A DNA stretch of 64,000 nucleotides from Chamaecrista fasciculata (lineage: Eukaryota; Streptophyta; Magnoliopsida; Fabales; Fabaceae), in assembly GCA_003254925.1 (NCBI GenBank), contig QANZ01028759.1:290564-354563 (forward strand). The letters are read 5' to 3'. This document shows positions 36,071 through 48,101 of this stretch, in pieces; position 1 is the first letter of the stretch; each line of letters starts with the position of its first letter. The notes beneath the pieces were generated by a model. That model did no database searches. It was given only the letters and a program-made list of their open reading frames with translations, and was not told where the DNA came from. Position numbers and translations under genes: made by a program.

Positions 36071-36885
36071 CTAGCCTCACACCCGAGTGTTGCACGGGTG
36101 TTTCAATTCAGAAAATGGCTACATGAATTGAAATACATGAATAAAAAAAATTTATAATCATATATTAACAACATAGAAGTGTTCATATTACTAAACCAAA
36201 CCAATCAACATGGGATAATAATCACACAAAAAAAAAACAACAAAAAACTTCTTCATCCCAAAAAATAGAATGAGACAGTACTCTAAAAAATGTCATGAAA
36301 AAAAAATAATAGCAAACGTTTGCGAAAAACTAAAAAAAAATGGGGTGGTAAAACTTATTGAATATTTTGGAAGATTTCGTGATAAACAATGTCTGTAGTA
36401 ATATCAACTTGAGAATAATTATCTTGACTTTTAAACATGCTCTTAAATGAACTCTTTGACATTGCAACATATAGTTGAACATGAGTAAAAACAGGATGAA
36501 GAAGATATACACCAACATTGGATAAGGACTGACCTAGCTTCATACATGTGCGTTGCACGGGAAATTCAAATCAAACAATGACTATAAATTGATAGACATA
36601 AATGTAAAAATATACACAAATATATTAGCAACATAAACGTGTTCATATTATTAAACCAAAACAATGAATGTTGAAGAATAATAACAAAAATACAACAAAA
36701 TTAACCTTGTTTAACACAAAAATAGAATGTGAAAGTAATTTAAAAAATGTCATAACAAAATGTAATAATAACATATGTTTGCAAATCAAAAGTGATGTGG
36801 TGGTACAACTTATTGAATACTCTGAAAAATTTCGTGATAGACAATGTTTGTAGTAATGTCAACTTGAGAATAATCATTATGACAT
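36071..36885 (-). mobile_element. Helitron 3' end(s), tandemly duplicated
   Basis: On the minus strand the 3' end at 36071 reads: 7-bp hairpin ACACCCG-loop-CGGGTGT (36101-36079), then gagg and CTAG followed by T. This is a textbook Helitron terminus. The interior is present twice: 36320-36430 and 36780-36885 share aacttattgaatantntggaanatttcgtgata and following sequence, and a degraded second terminus (gcgttgcacggg) lies near 36550. The 5' end was not located. Confidence 0.6.
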
Positions 36886-37610
36886 ATCAAATATTTTATA
36901 ATTATTTGGATTTTGCAAATGTTTTATGACATATCAGATAAGGCCACTCAATGGGAACTCGACCCAGTTGCCTTAAGAAATTTTACTTTACTCTTTTCGT
37001 AGTTTTATTTTAGGGTTTTAGTTTTTCCTTTTTAGATAACTTATAATTCTGATATTGATTGTGAATTTGATATTGAAATTTAGATTCTGATATGTCTTGA
37101 TTATTACTTGTCTTGATTACGATTTTTTCGGATACATTGTAGTTTGTTTGACTAATAATTGGGATAAATTTCTCTCTGATAACTTAGTCTGAGTTATAGA
37201 GTTGCTTGAATATTTGATTTTAACTTGTCATCAGCTTCATTGGAGTGATTATCTTGGTTATGATTATTTATTATTATATTTTTGCCTAAATATTGGTTAT
37301 TGTTATAATTAAGTTAATTACTATATTTAACAGTAGTTAAACAACTTTAGTAAATGATTTGTGAAGTAATTACTTGATCTTTGTAAGTTAAGAAGGTTGA
37401 ATTCAATTCCTCCATTGGGTGTTTCCATTAATAAGTGTCTTATCTATCTTTATCGTTTTTGTTTATCTTTTGTTTTTTTATCAAAAACCCTAAAATATTT
37501 TATCCTTTAAGTTTAGTTTCATTTGCCCATAAAAGGTGTTTGATGAATTGCTCCAATCAATATTCGAATGATTATAAGTGTGATGTGTTTATCATGTTTC
37601 CACTTGAGGC

Positions 37611-37669
<59 letters not shown>

Positions 37670-38350
37670 CAAGGTTGTGCCACTATGGTACATTATCTAA
37701 TATTTATTTGATACGCCTTGCGACGGGCGTGATCAATGACCAAAAATGGTTGCTTTTAAATGAAAATGGGGTAATTTTTATGAATTCTGAAAATTTGGTG
37801 GTAGGAAAGGAAATCTTGAAAAGGTGGAGCTGATTTAACTTAAGCATATGTCCAAGAATATTCTCTAAAAATCTGATTTTTTTCTACAATTTAGTCCAAA
37901 AAATAGCGTATTTTGTCTGAATAAATTTTCTAACAAAATGTATATAGTTAGATTTGTTGCGAAGAGTAGATTTCAAATATATAATTTATTTTTGAAAACT
38001 TTACATCTAACATCTTTAAGTTCTTACTCAAATGTGTCATTTGTCAAATCTATAGAAAAACTTGGATGAGATTTTAAACTTTATTTGCTCCCAAAATTAA
38101 CTACAAGCTCAAGATGACTTCTAGATTTACTATATAAACTTATTCCAATCAAAATACTAAGTCTAATATTTTCTATAATATCTTGAGATATTACAATAGT
38201 CTAATACAGACAAATATAATGTATAAGTATAACTAAACAAAAATAGAATTGAAATTTTACATATTTTGTATATAGATACACAAATAAAAAGAAACTAATT
38301 CTAGAGATTTATACACAAATAAAATATACATACAACCAATTTGTATATAC
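36886..38350. other. Intergenic, no gene seen
   Basis: AT-rich sequence with the (GA)n tract at 37614-37667. The reading frame that crosses the GA tract has no other support. Confidence 0.5.
37614..37667. repeat. (GA)n microsatellite, ~26 units
   Basis: An uninterrupted ga repeat of about 54 bases. Confidence 0.97.
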
Positions 38351-38661
38351 ATACAGAAAGGGTACCTGCGGTTTAACCCACTTGCACTTAGGTGACTTAT
38401 GATTAAAAAGTTTGCATTTTGGTATTTTGTTATTTGCATCGTTAGTAGTTAATAGTTAGTAGTTAGGGTACCTGTATCTTTTTCTATCAATTTTTAACGA
38501 CACATGCATGCCGTGTGTCGTTCACGTGGCTCAACAAAAACAGGCCGATGTTTCCATTTCATTGCATCTTAGCTTTTGGTTTCTATTACATCGGCCTGTT
38601 TGGGAGCCTCCCCATCTCAATCCAATCTCATCTTAGATGTTGAGATGAGATGATGTTGTAA

Positions 38662-39074
38662 TGAGATGAGTGTTGGGAAATCACAGAGGGAGCGCAGCGG
38701 AAGAAATTTAAAATTTTTGGACTAAAACGCAATTAAAACTAAAAGCCAACTCTGTGATTCCTTCCAGGATCCACTAACTATGTTTATACCAGATTAGGAA
38801 AGATGTTTACCTAGTTTTGATCGGTGACTTATCGTATTCGCGAATTTGAGAAGTCCACAGAGTGTCCTTCCTCTACCAGTAATCCACACGAGCAGTTTGG
38901 CAGATGCCTAGGTGCTAGCCTCCTTCACTTCTTCCCAAGTGAAAACGGGAACTAAATCTATGATTCTTGAATAATCAAGAAGTGTTCTTGATTATCAAGA
39001 TTGAATGGGCTTGGCGATTTTCTCACTCTCTATAGATGCTCTAGGCGAATTCTTAGTCTGACCAAGAATTAATC
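38662..39074. mobile_element. Possible LTR-retrotransposon end fragment
   Basis: Starts tgttgggaaatcacagaggg and contains gcgcagcggaag, a phrase common near plant LTR termini. It is cut off by the n at 39075. No primer-binding site, partner LTR or coding sequence is seen, so this is tentative. Confidence 0.25.
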
Positions 39075-39138
39075 TNTGAAGTCCATCGGTAACCCACGGT
39101 AAGCATCTCGTGTTTGTTTATTTTGTTTTTGTCTCATC

Positions 39139-39210
39139 GTGATAATCGAAGGCGGTTTTCTGTATAGACTGATAATCGAAGGCGATTTTCTGATAATCGA
39201 AGCATCTCGG
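39139..39210. repeat. Short direct repeats (gataatcgaaggcg)
   Basis: The phrase gataatcgaaggcgNttttctg occurs twice fully and a third time in part within 70 bases. Confidence 0.7.
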
Positions 39211-39935
39211 TCTATTAATGTAGTGTTCATTATTTCATTATCTCTGTTTGGAGGATTCTTTAGATACACAGTATTAATGTAGAGTTAATGTGAGTAGACT
39301 GAAGTTGTTTCGTTAATTGAATGCATATTTCTGAAAATCGCATCTGTTTCGCCGCCGTTAATGGAGTGTTCATTATAAATTAAGCATTAAGGATGAAATA
39401 TGCTTGTTAGAATATTCACTGCTAGTGTTACAATAGCTAACCATCCATGGAGTAATCCAACATCTCTAAACGAAAACATACAGTCATTTGCTAAGCATCA
39501 GTGTATATCTATAACTTGAATTTTAGAAATAATGATGAAAAAAGTAGAGCAGAGCATCATTAGTATGAAAAAAGCAGAGCATCACTAGTAATGCATAAAG
39601 CAGAGCATCACTAGTAATGCTTATTTCTTATTAAAATTACTTACAATTGCCTCTAGTACTATATTCACATTCTTGCTGCCTCTGATAAATGACAAGTACA
39701 ATAACTGCTTGCATATTTCCTGTACCACCCGTAGGATTATAAGATGGTTTGTGAGGTCCCTATCATAATATCACTTTTGGAGACTTGATGTCTCAGTGGC
39801 TATAGTATTCTGATTTGTGAAAGAAAAATGAGTAAATTTAGCACATCTACTTTTTGATTGTGTGGATGTAAAAATTGTAGATCACCCTGACCAATGTCAC
39901 ACACCCACACTTACAAACTTACTTTCTTATTTCAG

Positions 39936-40671
39936 TACACAGATGGAAACCAGCAAAGGCAAGGACATTCACCTGAAGTAGTTAACAACGCCTCAATTCT
40001 GACTAGGCCACAAGATCCAACAACATTCATGAATAATGTTAATGAGGTATAATATGAGAGAAAACTTAATCTATATTGCTGAGATAATTGAAGCTCTTTT
40101 CTAATTGTTTTCTTACAAAATTGTTTTCTTATGCAGACCTCAATTTTGACTGGGCCACCACCAAGACCATTCATGAATGATGTTTTTCAGAGATACCAGG
40201 TATATACGATTTGGTCCTTGAATTAGTTATAAATCATATTATTTAGTCCTTCAATTGTACCATTAGTTTATTAAATGGTCCCTCAATTTGGTCCCACTTG
40301 CTGTGTAATTGCAGCCATCATTTTCCACTAGGCCAGCAGCTCCACGGCCAACCATGGCATCTCAAAGGCCATTCCTGGCTCCACCAAGGCCAACTATGCC
40401 ATCGCAAAGGCCATTCATTGCACCACGGATTACAACCACTTGGTACCCACCTCCATATAATCCATTCTTGCCACCTCCGGTGAGATTACCACCAATGCGA
40501 CCAACCACAAGGGCAACACAAGATAAAAATGATGCACCTATTGTTGGAGCTAGTAGAGAGACACTAGCAGCAGCAAGCCAAGCAACACGAGCAAAGTTTG
40601 GTGTATTAATTGGCTCACAAGAATCAACCACTACTTCAGAAGCTCCCACAGCTTCCAATCCACTAGATTAG
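39936..40671 (+). CDS. Partial gene, Pro/Thr-rich C-terminal exons, possibly of a MULE transposase
   Basis: Three exons with AG/GT borders and phase-0 introns: 39936-40046, 40137-40199 and 40315-40671 (stop TAG). They give a 176-aa C-terminal piece rich in Pro, Thr and Arg with repeated RPTMASQRPF/RPTMPSQRPF units. Exons 1 and 2 share a motif (SILTRPQDPTTFMNN and SILTGPPPRPFMND), suggesting internal exon duplication. No transposase, SWIM or zinc-knuckle domain is in view, since the 5' part would lie left of the contig break. The transposase call rests only on its place in a Mutator-like element. Alternatively it is an unrelated Pro-rich gene. Confidence 0.4.
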
Positions 40672-41082
40672 TGTAATTTTCTTAGTTGGGTATTTTGGGT
40701 TGACAAATGCTTGGGATGCATGGTTATTTTGAGTATGGCTTTGTTATTTTGAATATGACTTTCTATTTTGATTAGACAAATATGTACTTATCAGGCATAT
40801 GATGCAAATCTGTAAGCAAATGAACAATGAATTTGCTATTTTTTTAGCATGGAGTAAAAATTGTAGATCACCCTGAATTCACAGTGGCCAATGGTCCATC
40901 TTGTTGATAAATTTCTATGCTTATACTAACAGTATTTGATATTTTAAGGGCTGGATCAAGCAAGTACAAACAACACAATACATTAGATATGCACAACACA
41001 AACCTTGAAGGCTTTTTCAATTCTACTCCAACATAATACATTAGATATTTAAATGTATCATCTTCAAAATACATCCCATATA

Positions 41083-42153
41083 TTACATATGCATAATTAT
41101 GTGATACAAAAGCATTGCAATAATAGCAACTAAAATGGTAATAACCATCTTCAATCTCATCAAGTCATGCTCAAGTTTAAACAATGTCTTCCTCATTTTG
41201 AAGGAAAGCAATGTATCCTCAACTGAAAGTATCTCAGCCTTAGATTCAATTGCAAGTTCTTCATCCTCAGCTTCATCAATCTCATCTACCCATTTGAAAA
41301 ACTCACAATCATTCCTATCCTGCATAAGAACATCATAAAAATAAATTAATTTTGTTAAACTTGTAAAAATTGAAGCTATAGCTGTTGATAGTTATATAAT
41401 GTATGTCACCATAAGTGGGAATGTGGGATCAACGGTCACACCTATTTTTCATCAAAATCCTTGGATGTTTTTTTATTGTTTATTGTTCTGCTTATTCAAT
41501 TACTATGAATCATACATATATATACAGTTTCTGACCGATCACTACCTAAACAACATCTATATATCATCTATATATATATAACACTAACAAGAAAACTCAT
41601 AATTTTTCAAGGACAGGTTCAGAATTTTAACCACCATAAATTATTTTCCAAGAAAAAACACGTCCTATCCTCTCCTGTCAGAAGCATCAGATCAAAAAAA
41701 GAAAACTTCAAACTAAAACAAGTCAATAAAAAAAAAATTTCCTTATTGCCTCCACCAAGTTCCAACCAACATTTTGAGAACACAGACAGTGAAAACTGAG
41801 AACAGAAGCAACATCTATCAATCAGATAGTAAAAAAGGTGAAATGAAAGGAAGATATATATATATATATATATATGGTAATAAATAAATTTAACAAAATA
41901 AATTTAACATTAACATTCTACACAAATTCAACAACAATAAACATCTCACCAGGTAAAATGGGCATCTAAAGAATTTTCTATGCTTGTTCTTTTTTGTATA
42001 TGATGTCAACACCACTGTTGTTCTTCCACATTTACAAAAAAGTTTTCTTCCAAAGCTAGAACTTGCTTCGGATGGGTGAGATTGGTGACGATTGCTTTCT
42101 TTCTTTCGCGAGCAAGAACTTGCTTCAGTCTCTTTTCTGCAATTGCTACTCAT
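41083..42153 (-). CDS. GRF-type zinc finger protein with C-terminal membrane helix (146 aa, 2 exons)
   Basis: Exons 42153-41950 and 41319-41083 join in phase 0 to 146 aa. Residues ~40-80 form a GRF zinc finger (CKCG, then KFFRCPFY, then DRNDCEFFKWVDE) with the expected Cys ligands and the closing Trp. An acidic helix follows, then a coiled-coil stretch and a C-terminal hydrophobic segment of about 20 residues (LVAIIAMLLYHIIM). Small plant proteins of this design occur in many copies, often inside Mutator-like elements; here it lies between the Pro-rich exons and a MULE terminal repeat, facing the former. The frame is intact, so the element may have moved recently. Function unknown; the finger probably binds nucleic acid. 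Confidence 0.65.
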
Positions 42154-42639
42154 CTTAGGGTAGAACGATGGGAGTGACGAAGGTGCAAGATAGACGAGAT
42201 GAGCGACTTAGAAGGTGGAAGATGAACAGGACGAAGTTGGAAGAAGAGCGACGAAGATGGAAGATGGAAGGTTTGATTTTCAGGTTCTAGGGTTTGGAAT
42301 GAAGCAAAATGCACACTAATCGATTTTAATTGAAGATGGAAGGTTTGCTCTCATTTTGGTTTGATTTTAATTTATTTTAATGAGGTGGCAAGTAAAAATG
42401 ACTTGGATATTAAATTGGCATGCCAAGTAAGCATTTAACGGCCACCTAAGCAGATAACGGTGACACGTCATCACTTAACACCTCCATCACTAACGGACCA
42501 GACGTGAGGGACCAAAACGTTAACAGGATTGTACAATTGAGGGACCGAGTTGTAGTTTCCCACAATTGAGGGACCGATTCCTCGACTCAGTAACAATTGA
42601 GGGACCAAAAAGGGGGTTTGCTCATTTGAGAAAGATGTG

Positions 42640-43015
42640 TGTGTGAAGGAGAGAGAGAGAGGTGTAAGTGAAAAAGATAACAAAATTAATAAGAAATGAT
42701 AGATAGAGATAGAAAATTATAAGTGTAATAAATGAGGGTATATAAAATTACTATTTTACCTAATTGTTTTTTTTTTATATTTGTATTAGAATAAGGTAAT
42801 TATAGGTATATGAGTAGGGNGTATAGGTAATTATAGGTATATGAGTAGGGATAGTTTAGTAAATGTAAGAGAAAATGAAATGATGTTGTGAATAAGATGA
42901 TGATGTGAATAAGATGAGATGAGATGAAGACTCCAACAAACACTCAACCATTACTGTTCATCCAATCCTAAGATGAGATGAGATTGGGATTTTGAACCCC
43001 CAAATAGGCCCTTAC
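42640..43015. mobile_element. MITE-like repeat, TCTCATC family, with internal join
   Basis: The reverse complement of this stretch matches 7826-8290. It contains the n at 42820, where 25 bases (ggtaattataggtatatgag plus taggg) are repeated on both sides of the join. Confidence 0.6.
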
Positions 43016-43399
43016 TTAGTCGTCGATTTCAATTTCCACGCACGTAGTTCAATACAAAATCAAATTTTCCAAGTTGAATAATTTTTTCATAGTTTCACTG
43101 TTATTATTAGTCATAAATTTAAGATAAAAATCAACCACAAATTTATCTCATCTTTCCAAATTATATAAGCTGAAATCGTGGATGTGATATCAATTTCTAA
43201 ACAGAAATTGCTGGCTAATGTATTACATTCCCTAAATTCACAATTATTTGAGAAGACCTTGCAGCGCCTCAATTGTTTCTACTTTTGTTAAGTGACAATT
43301 TTTGAAAGTTTTGCAATATACTTTAACTATTTCCATGTCACACAATTAAGGGAGAATTTTGAGATTTCTTTTTTTTTTTCTACACTCNCCATTTGTTGG

Positions 43400-44165
43400 C
43401 ATTGTTGCTAGTCTGATCCTTAAACTATGAGATTAGTTTCGTTTTAGTAATAAAACTATTTCTAGTCTTATTTTGTTTATCAAACTACGAGATTAGTTAT
43501 GGACCGATTCATTTGATCGATACAAAGTTGTGGACCAAATTGTATGTTTACAATAATTTTCATGTTATTTGCATTATAGTCCCCAAACTATTGTTTATTA
43601 TCTTTTGGTCGTTGAATTTCATAAATAGACTCGATTATTGATGGCTGAGATTTTATACGGTCCCCGAGTTATCATTTACACATGTTAGGGATCAATTAAT
43701 TGGACCAATTCAAATTTATGGACCAAATTGTAATCTTAAAATAATTTTAATTTTATTTTCATTTTGGTTCATCATCTCATCCAATGAGATGGACCCTAAA
43801 CCCTTCATCCAAAAATATCTCATCCTCACGCTTTCCAAGATCATCTAATCTCAACATCATCTCATCCAACACACCACCAAACATCTATATCTTATCTCAT
43901 CTCATCTCAATATCTCAATCTCATTTCATTATTTCTTACCATTTATACCCCTATACAAAATAAATAAATCCAACAACCTATTTCATCTAACCACAATCAT
44001 TACATATCCTTTTATATAATTTCACACCCTATTTACCATTATTTTCTCTAAAATCACCCAAACACCAATACATCATCTCATCTCATCCCATTACAACATC
44101 ATCTCATCTCAATCACTTGCATCAATTTGGATTGAAATGCAATTGCTCCCAAGAGGGCCCTTATC
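43400..44165. repeat. Degenerate repeats and another TCTCATC-family copy
   Basis: 43470-43575 and 43680-43770 are diverged direct copies (gttgtggaccaaattgta / atttatggaccaaattgta). 43780-44165 is a TCTCATC-family repeat ending gagggcccttatc. No gene is seen. Confidence 0.5.
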
Positions 44166-44276
44166 TTTCAACTCATGTTCTACAGGTGACTTTTTTAACA
44201 TTGTTTGGGTGCACTTGCTATTTTCTTTTCTCAATCAGTCCATTTAAAGTCTCCTTAATTCATTTAAGTATTTGAT

Positions 44277-44395
44277 TAGGGGTGTTCAGCGGTTCGGGCC
44301 AACCCGCCAACCCGCAAAAACCAACCCAACCCGCAGGTTTGGGTTGGTTTGGTTTGGGCTGGCGGGTTGGTTTGGTTTGAAAATTCCTAGCCCGN
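44277..44395. mobile_element. Truncated hAT element (TAGGGGTGTTC family)
   Basis: Starts taggggtgttcagcggttcg and carries gcgggttggtttggtt repeats like the full copy at 48692-49442. It is cut by the n at 44396. Confidence 0.65.
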
Positions 44396-44396
44396 A

Positions 44397-44840
44397 CTTT
44401 AGACCAACTGTCAATTTCATCCCCAATCTTTTTTTGCTGTCAATTTCGTCACCAAACTTTACATCAACTGTCAATTTCGTCTTCGATCTTTCACATTTTC
44501 GTCAATTTTATCCTTTGACTAACTTCTTTTAATAAATTAACGACAAACTGTATCCTGTTTTTGAATCTAAGTTAGAATTTGAATTTCTTTTTCTATCAAT
44601 TTTACATTATATATCGTTAGCCACATAGATTTTATCGTCAATATTTGGCTAAAGTAAGAGCAAAGGATAAAATTGACCAAAATGTGAAAGATTAGAGACA
44701 AAATTGACAGCAAAAAAATATTATGGACGAAATTGACAGCATGTGTACAGTTTGGGGACGAAATTGACAGTAAAGAAAAATTGGGGACGAAATTGACAGC
44801 AACTATAAAGTTTGGGGACGAAATGAATACTTTTGTCGTT
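44397..44840. repeat. Foldback repeat, gacgaaattgacag family
   Basis: Units of caactgtcaatttcatcccc on the left face reverse-complement units ggggacgaaattgacag on the right, separated by ~150 bases. The left boundary is lost at the n at 44396. Confidence 0.6.
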
Positions 44841-45057
44841 TTATTTATATAAGTTATGGATTAGCTATATAGTTTAAAAAATACAAAATATAATACTTAT
44901 TTATATTTCTAAATAATCAGACCTATTCACATCACCAAATACAATATTAAAAATAAATAATCAAAATAATTTCTCACAATCTTTTTAAATTCGGAGGTAA
45001 CAAGTCAAGCAATATATATTTATAATTATATAGTATATGTATTTATTGTATCATATG

Positions 45058-45601
45058 CATAGTACAAAAAATCGGACCGGACCGGGCGGTTCAACCGGTA
45101 ACCCGGTGAATCGGACATCAGACCAGTTCGGAATAAGAAAAATATCGTTTTGCATTTGACCCGGTCAGACACCGTTCAACTGGCGGTTGAACAACCGGAC
45201 CAGTGAACCGTGAACCGGTTTGACCTGACAAATTTTGCAAAAATTACATATTGACACCAAAATTTTTTTAAAAAATTACAAATTGGTCCCTGGATACATA
45301 TTATCAAGGGACTAAAATGAAAAATTTTAAAAAATTTTGGGGTCAATATCTTATTTTTACAAAATTTGTTGTGTTTAAAATTGTAAAATAGCTCCAAAGG
45401 ATACCAAAGTGTTTAAGTTTTACTTTTTATTTAAATTATTGTAAGATATTAATGTGTATTTGATGAATATGTATATTTGAAAATGTATTTTTTAAGTAAA
45501 CCGGCTCAACCGGTTGAACCAGTGACCCAGCGGTTGAACCTTTGAACCAGGGACCTGAGTCTTCTACCGGGTTAATGGCCGGTCCGGTTTTTTGCACTAT
45601 G
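45058..45601. mobile_element. hAT-type non-autonomous element (544 bp)
   Basis: Ends catagtacaaaaaatcggac and, on the minus strand, catagtgcaaaaaaccggac. An exact 8-base duplication, ATCATATG, flanks it (45050-45057 and 45602-45609). Subterminal ccggttcaaccggt motifs tie it to the element at 6373-7069. Confidence 0.88.
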
Positions 45602-46573
45602 ATCATATGAATTACGGAGATCTTCTTCCCAAATACCTGGATAACAAAACAGACTAAAGATTTGGTTAACAAATCGCTTGAATATATCCTTGATTAAACT
45701 GTTCATTTAATATATTTCATCTTCAAATTGTTGAGTTAAATATTTTGAAATTCCCAATTAGATTTACCCAACAAACAAATCATATATATCTCATACATAT
45801 ATATTCTACCTATATCCCATATGTAAATCACTAAAAAATCTACCTATATATTTAACTTTATTTTAAAAAATAAATATGAATTTAATCTCCCTATATATAG
45901 CTCAGCTCATTAAGTGAAAAACATCTTATCATGCATGTCCAACATTTTCTTCTCAATTTATTTGATTATATTATAAACTATGGTACTATAGTATTATATT
46001 ATTGTATCTGCGTTTTGGAGGAGGACGACCAGAACACCCTAAAGGCATATATAATAGTATAGATAGATATTAAGGAATTATCTAAAATATGCCCTTAAGG
46101 CACATGTTAGGAAGCATTTAATATATTTTTGAAAACTATAAAAGTAGAAAATCAAATCATTTGCATTGAATGATTTGTTTTTTTTNTGTCTATCAACTCC
46201 CAAACAGATTCCCAGGAATAAGATTCCCGAGAATTAAAAAATACAAAATCTTGGGAATATGATTATCTCACCCTAAAATGGTCTTTTAGGGACAAAATTA
46301 CTAATTCATGCGAGTAGAGTCTTTTGATACCCATCTTTGAACCCGTTAAAAATTTATCATTTTCATACCCGAACCCATACTCATGTGGGTATGAATATTA
46401 ATCCTCATCCCCAGACCCTACGGGTACCTCTATACCTGAACCTGAACTCAGACCCAAAAAATTTAAATAAATATTTTTTTTTGCATTATTTCAAGGGAAA
46501 TGGACACCTAGCTGCCTCAAGTCCTCCTCGCATATAGATATTTTGATCATCCCTATATCCTATAAAGCATATA

Positions 46574-47105
46574 TCTATACATATATATTATGAAATTATC
46601 TAAAATAAGCCCTTATGGTATATGTTAGGGAGCATTTGAAAACTATAAAATTAGAAAATCAAATCATTTGCATTAAATGATTTGATTGTTTTTTTTCTAA
46701 AGCCTATATTACCCTATTGTAATTTATTTTAAGTTTACTTTAAATTTATATATATCTTTAATATAAAATAATTAGTTTAATAAAATTAAAAAAACTCTAA
46801 TTAATTTTTAGAATGTAAAATTTCAATAATAATAAAAAAATCAAATTAAATTTAAAGCCTATAATCAATTAGCGCTTTAGGATTTAGAGTTTTAGGGTAA
46901 CCTCATTTAAATGAATATATATGTGAATTATTTAGTAAAGTTTTGTCTTTAGTTATCTTCTTATCCTAATTTTTTATCAACACGTGTTGTTTAGATATGG
47001 ATGTACTTTTTTTTGGTATATTATATATGATAATAAAATCAAGCTCATAATATATGTTTGACCTGAAGCAATCGCATCCCGTGCATCGAACGGGGTTCGG
47101 ACTAG
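46574..47105 (+). mobile_element. Non-autonomous Helitron (532 bp)
   Basis: Starts tctatacatatatatta and ends with the hairpin CCCGTGCATCGAACGGG (from ~47078), gttcgga and CTAG. It sits between an A at 46573 and a T at 47106. No Rep/helicase sequence is inside. A minus-strand Helitron-like 5' end (tctatactattatatatgcc) lies near 46064. Confidence 0.65.
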
Positions 47106-47699
47106 TTTAATATAAATCAACAGAAATCTCAATAAATTTGTTAAATTTAAATATATCAAATTAATTAATGTGTTTTTCCTATGATATATCACTACCTAAT
47201 TTAATCTCACTTGGCAAAATTAATTTAACTTATGTTTTTTAAAAATAGTTTTGATGCGTGCAAAATCATGAGTGAATAAAGAATCGATTTGGAGGCATGA
47301 GTGAAATAGTTTTTAATTTTGTCATCAAGCAAGTTTAAAATTTCCAATCTCACTAATTAATGAAGAAATTGAAATATAAATTACACAGAAAACAAAGCCA
47401 TAAATATAATATAATGTGGATGGATGATAATAACTGTCAAAACTCAAATTTGCTAAGAGTACCAGAAAATCATGAGATCCATATTTGAATTAATTAAAAT
47501 TTCATAAAATCGGGAAAAGTAATAAAAGATTTAGCTAAAGTTCAATTTCAAATTTAATATAGTGATTGATTTAAATGTAAATCGATTATGGATACCGAAA
47601 ATAAGGGGAAATCATCAATCAATAAAATGAAAATTAGGAAAATCGAAAAAAAATATCATAAAAGAATCATGTAGGTTAAATTTTAGACAAAAAAAAAAA

Positions 47700-47996
47700 T
47701 TATTTTTTATGACGGTTTTAGTTGTGTGTTAACCGCCACAAAAAAATCTGGCGGTTCAAAACAGGCCGTCGGTAAAAATATAATGGTGGTTTATTGATAA
47801 CCGTCACATAACTGCCAGAAATTTTTATTAGTGGCGGTTTGGTAAAAAGTACTAACTATAACTGATAAAATTTGTGGCAGTATGAAAACCGCCACAAATT
47901 TTGTGGCAGTTGATAACCGCCAGTAAGATGCATTTTACTGCCACAAGTATCTATTCACTTTACCGGCAGTTATAAACCGCCACTAAATTCCGTTTT
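47700..47996. repeat. Subterminal repeat block with GGCGGTT/AACCGCC motifs (CACTA-like)
   Basis: About twelve copies of accgcca/tggcggtt and variants (tggcagtt, actgccac) alternate in orientation within 300 bases. This is typical of the subterminal region of CACTA (En/Spm) transposons. No CACTA terminus was found; the right edge is the poly-T and n at 48009. Confidence 0.5.
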
Positions 47997-48101
47997 TTTT
48001 TTTTTTATNATTATATAAATGATCCATTGAGTTTACACAAACAATTCAGATAGTGTCACATACTACATACATATATGATGTTGGCCAAAACAGCCAACAA
48101 A

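Larger units (their letters stand above)
39076..42625. mobile_element. Mutator-like element remnant (right part), 5' end missing at a contig join
   Basis: The right end, read on the minus strand from ~42620, is a long terminal repeat (ttttttggtccctcaattg, then ttactgagtcgagg). It lines up over ~150 bases with the terminal repeats of the MULE at 56515-58550. Inside are plus-strand Pro-rich exons (39936-40671) and a minus-strand GRF zinc-finger gene (42153-41083). In my understanding, such second genes accompany transposase genes in some plant MULEs. The left end and any catalytic transposase domain lie beyond the n at 39075 and are not in this contig. Confidence 0.5.

Noticed and set aside
37435..37833. 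132-codon frame spanning the GA microsatellite
   Set aside because: Most of its middle is the Arg-Glu translation of a (GA)n tract; no domain or homologous exon structure.
40309..40658. Minus-strand Gly/Val-rich frame over the Pro-rich exon
   Set aside because: Antisense shadow of the repeated Pro-rich codons; the plus frame has splice borders and a stop that fit.
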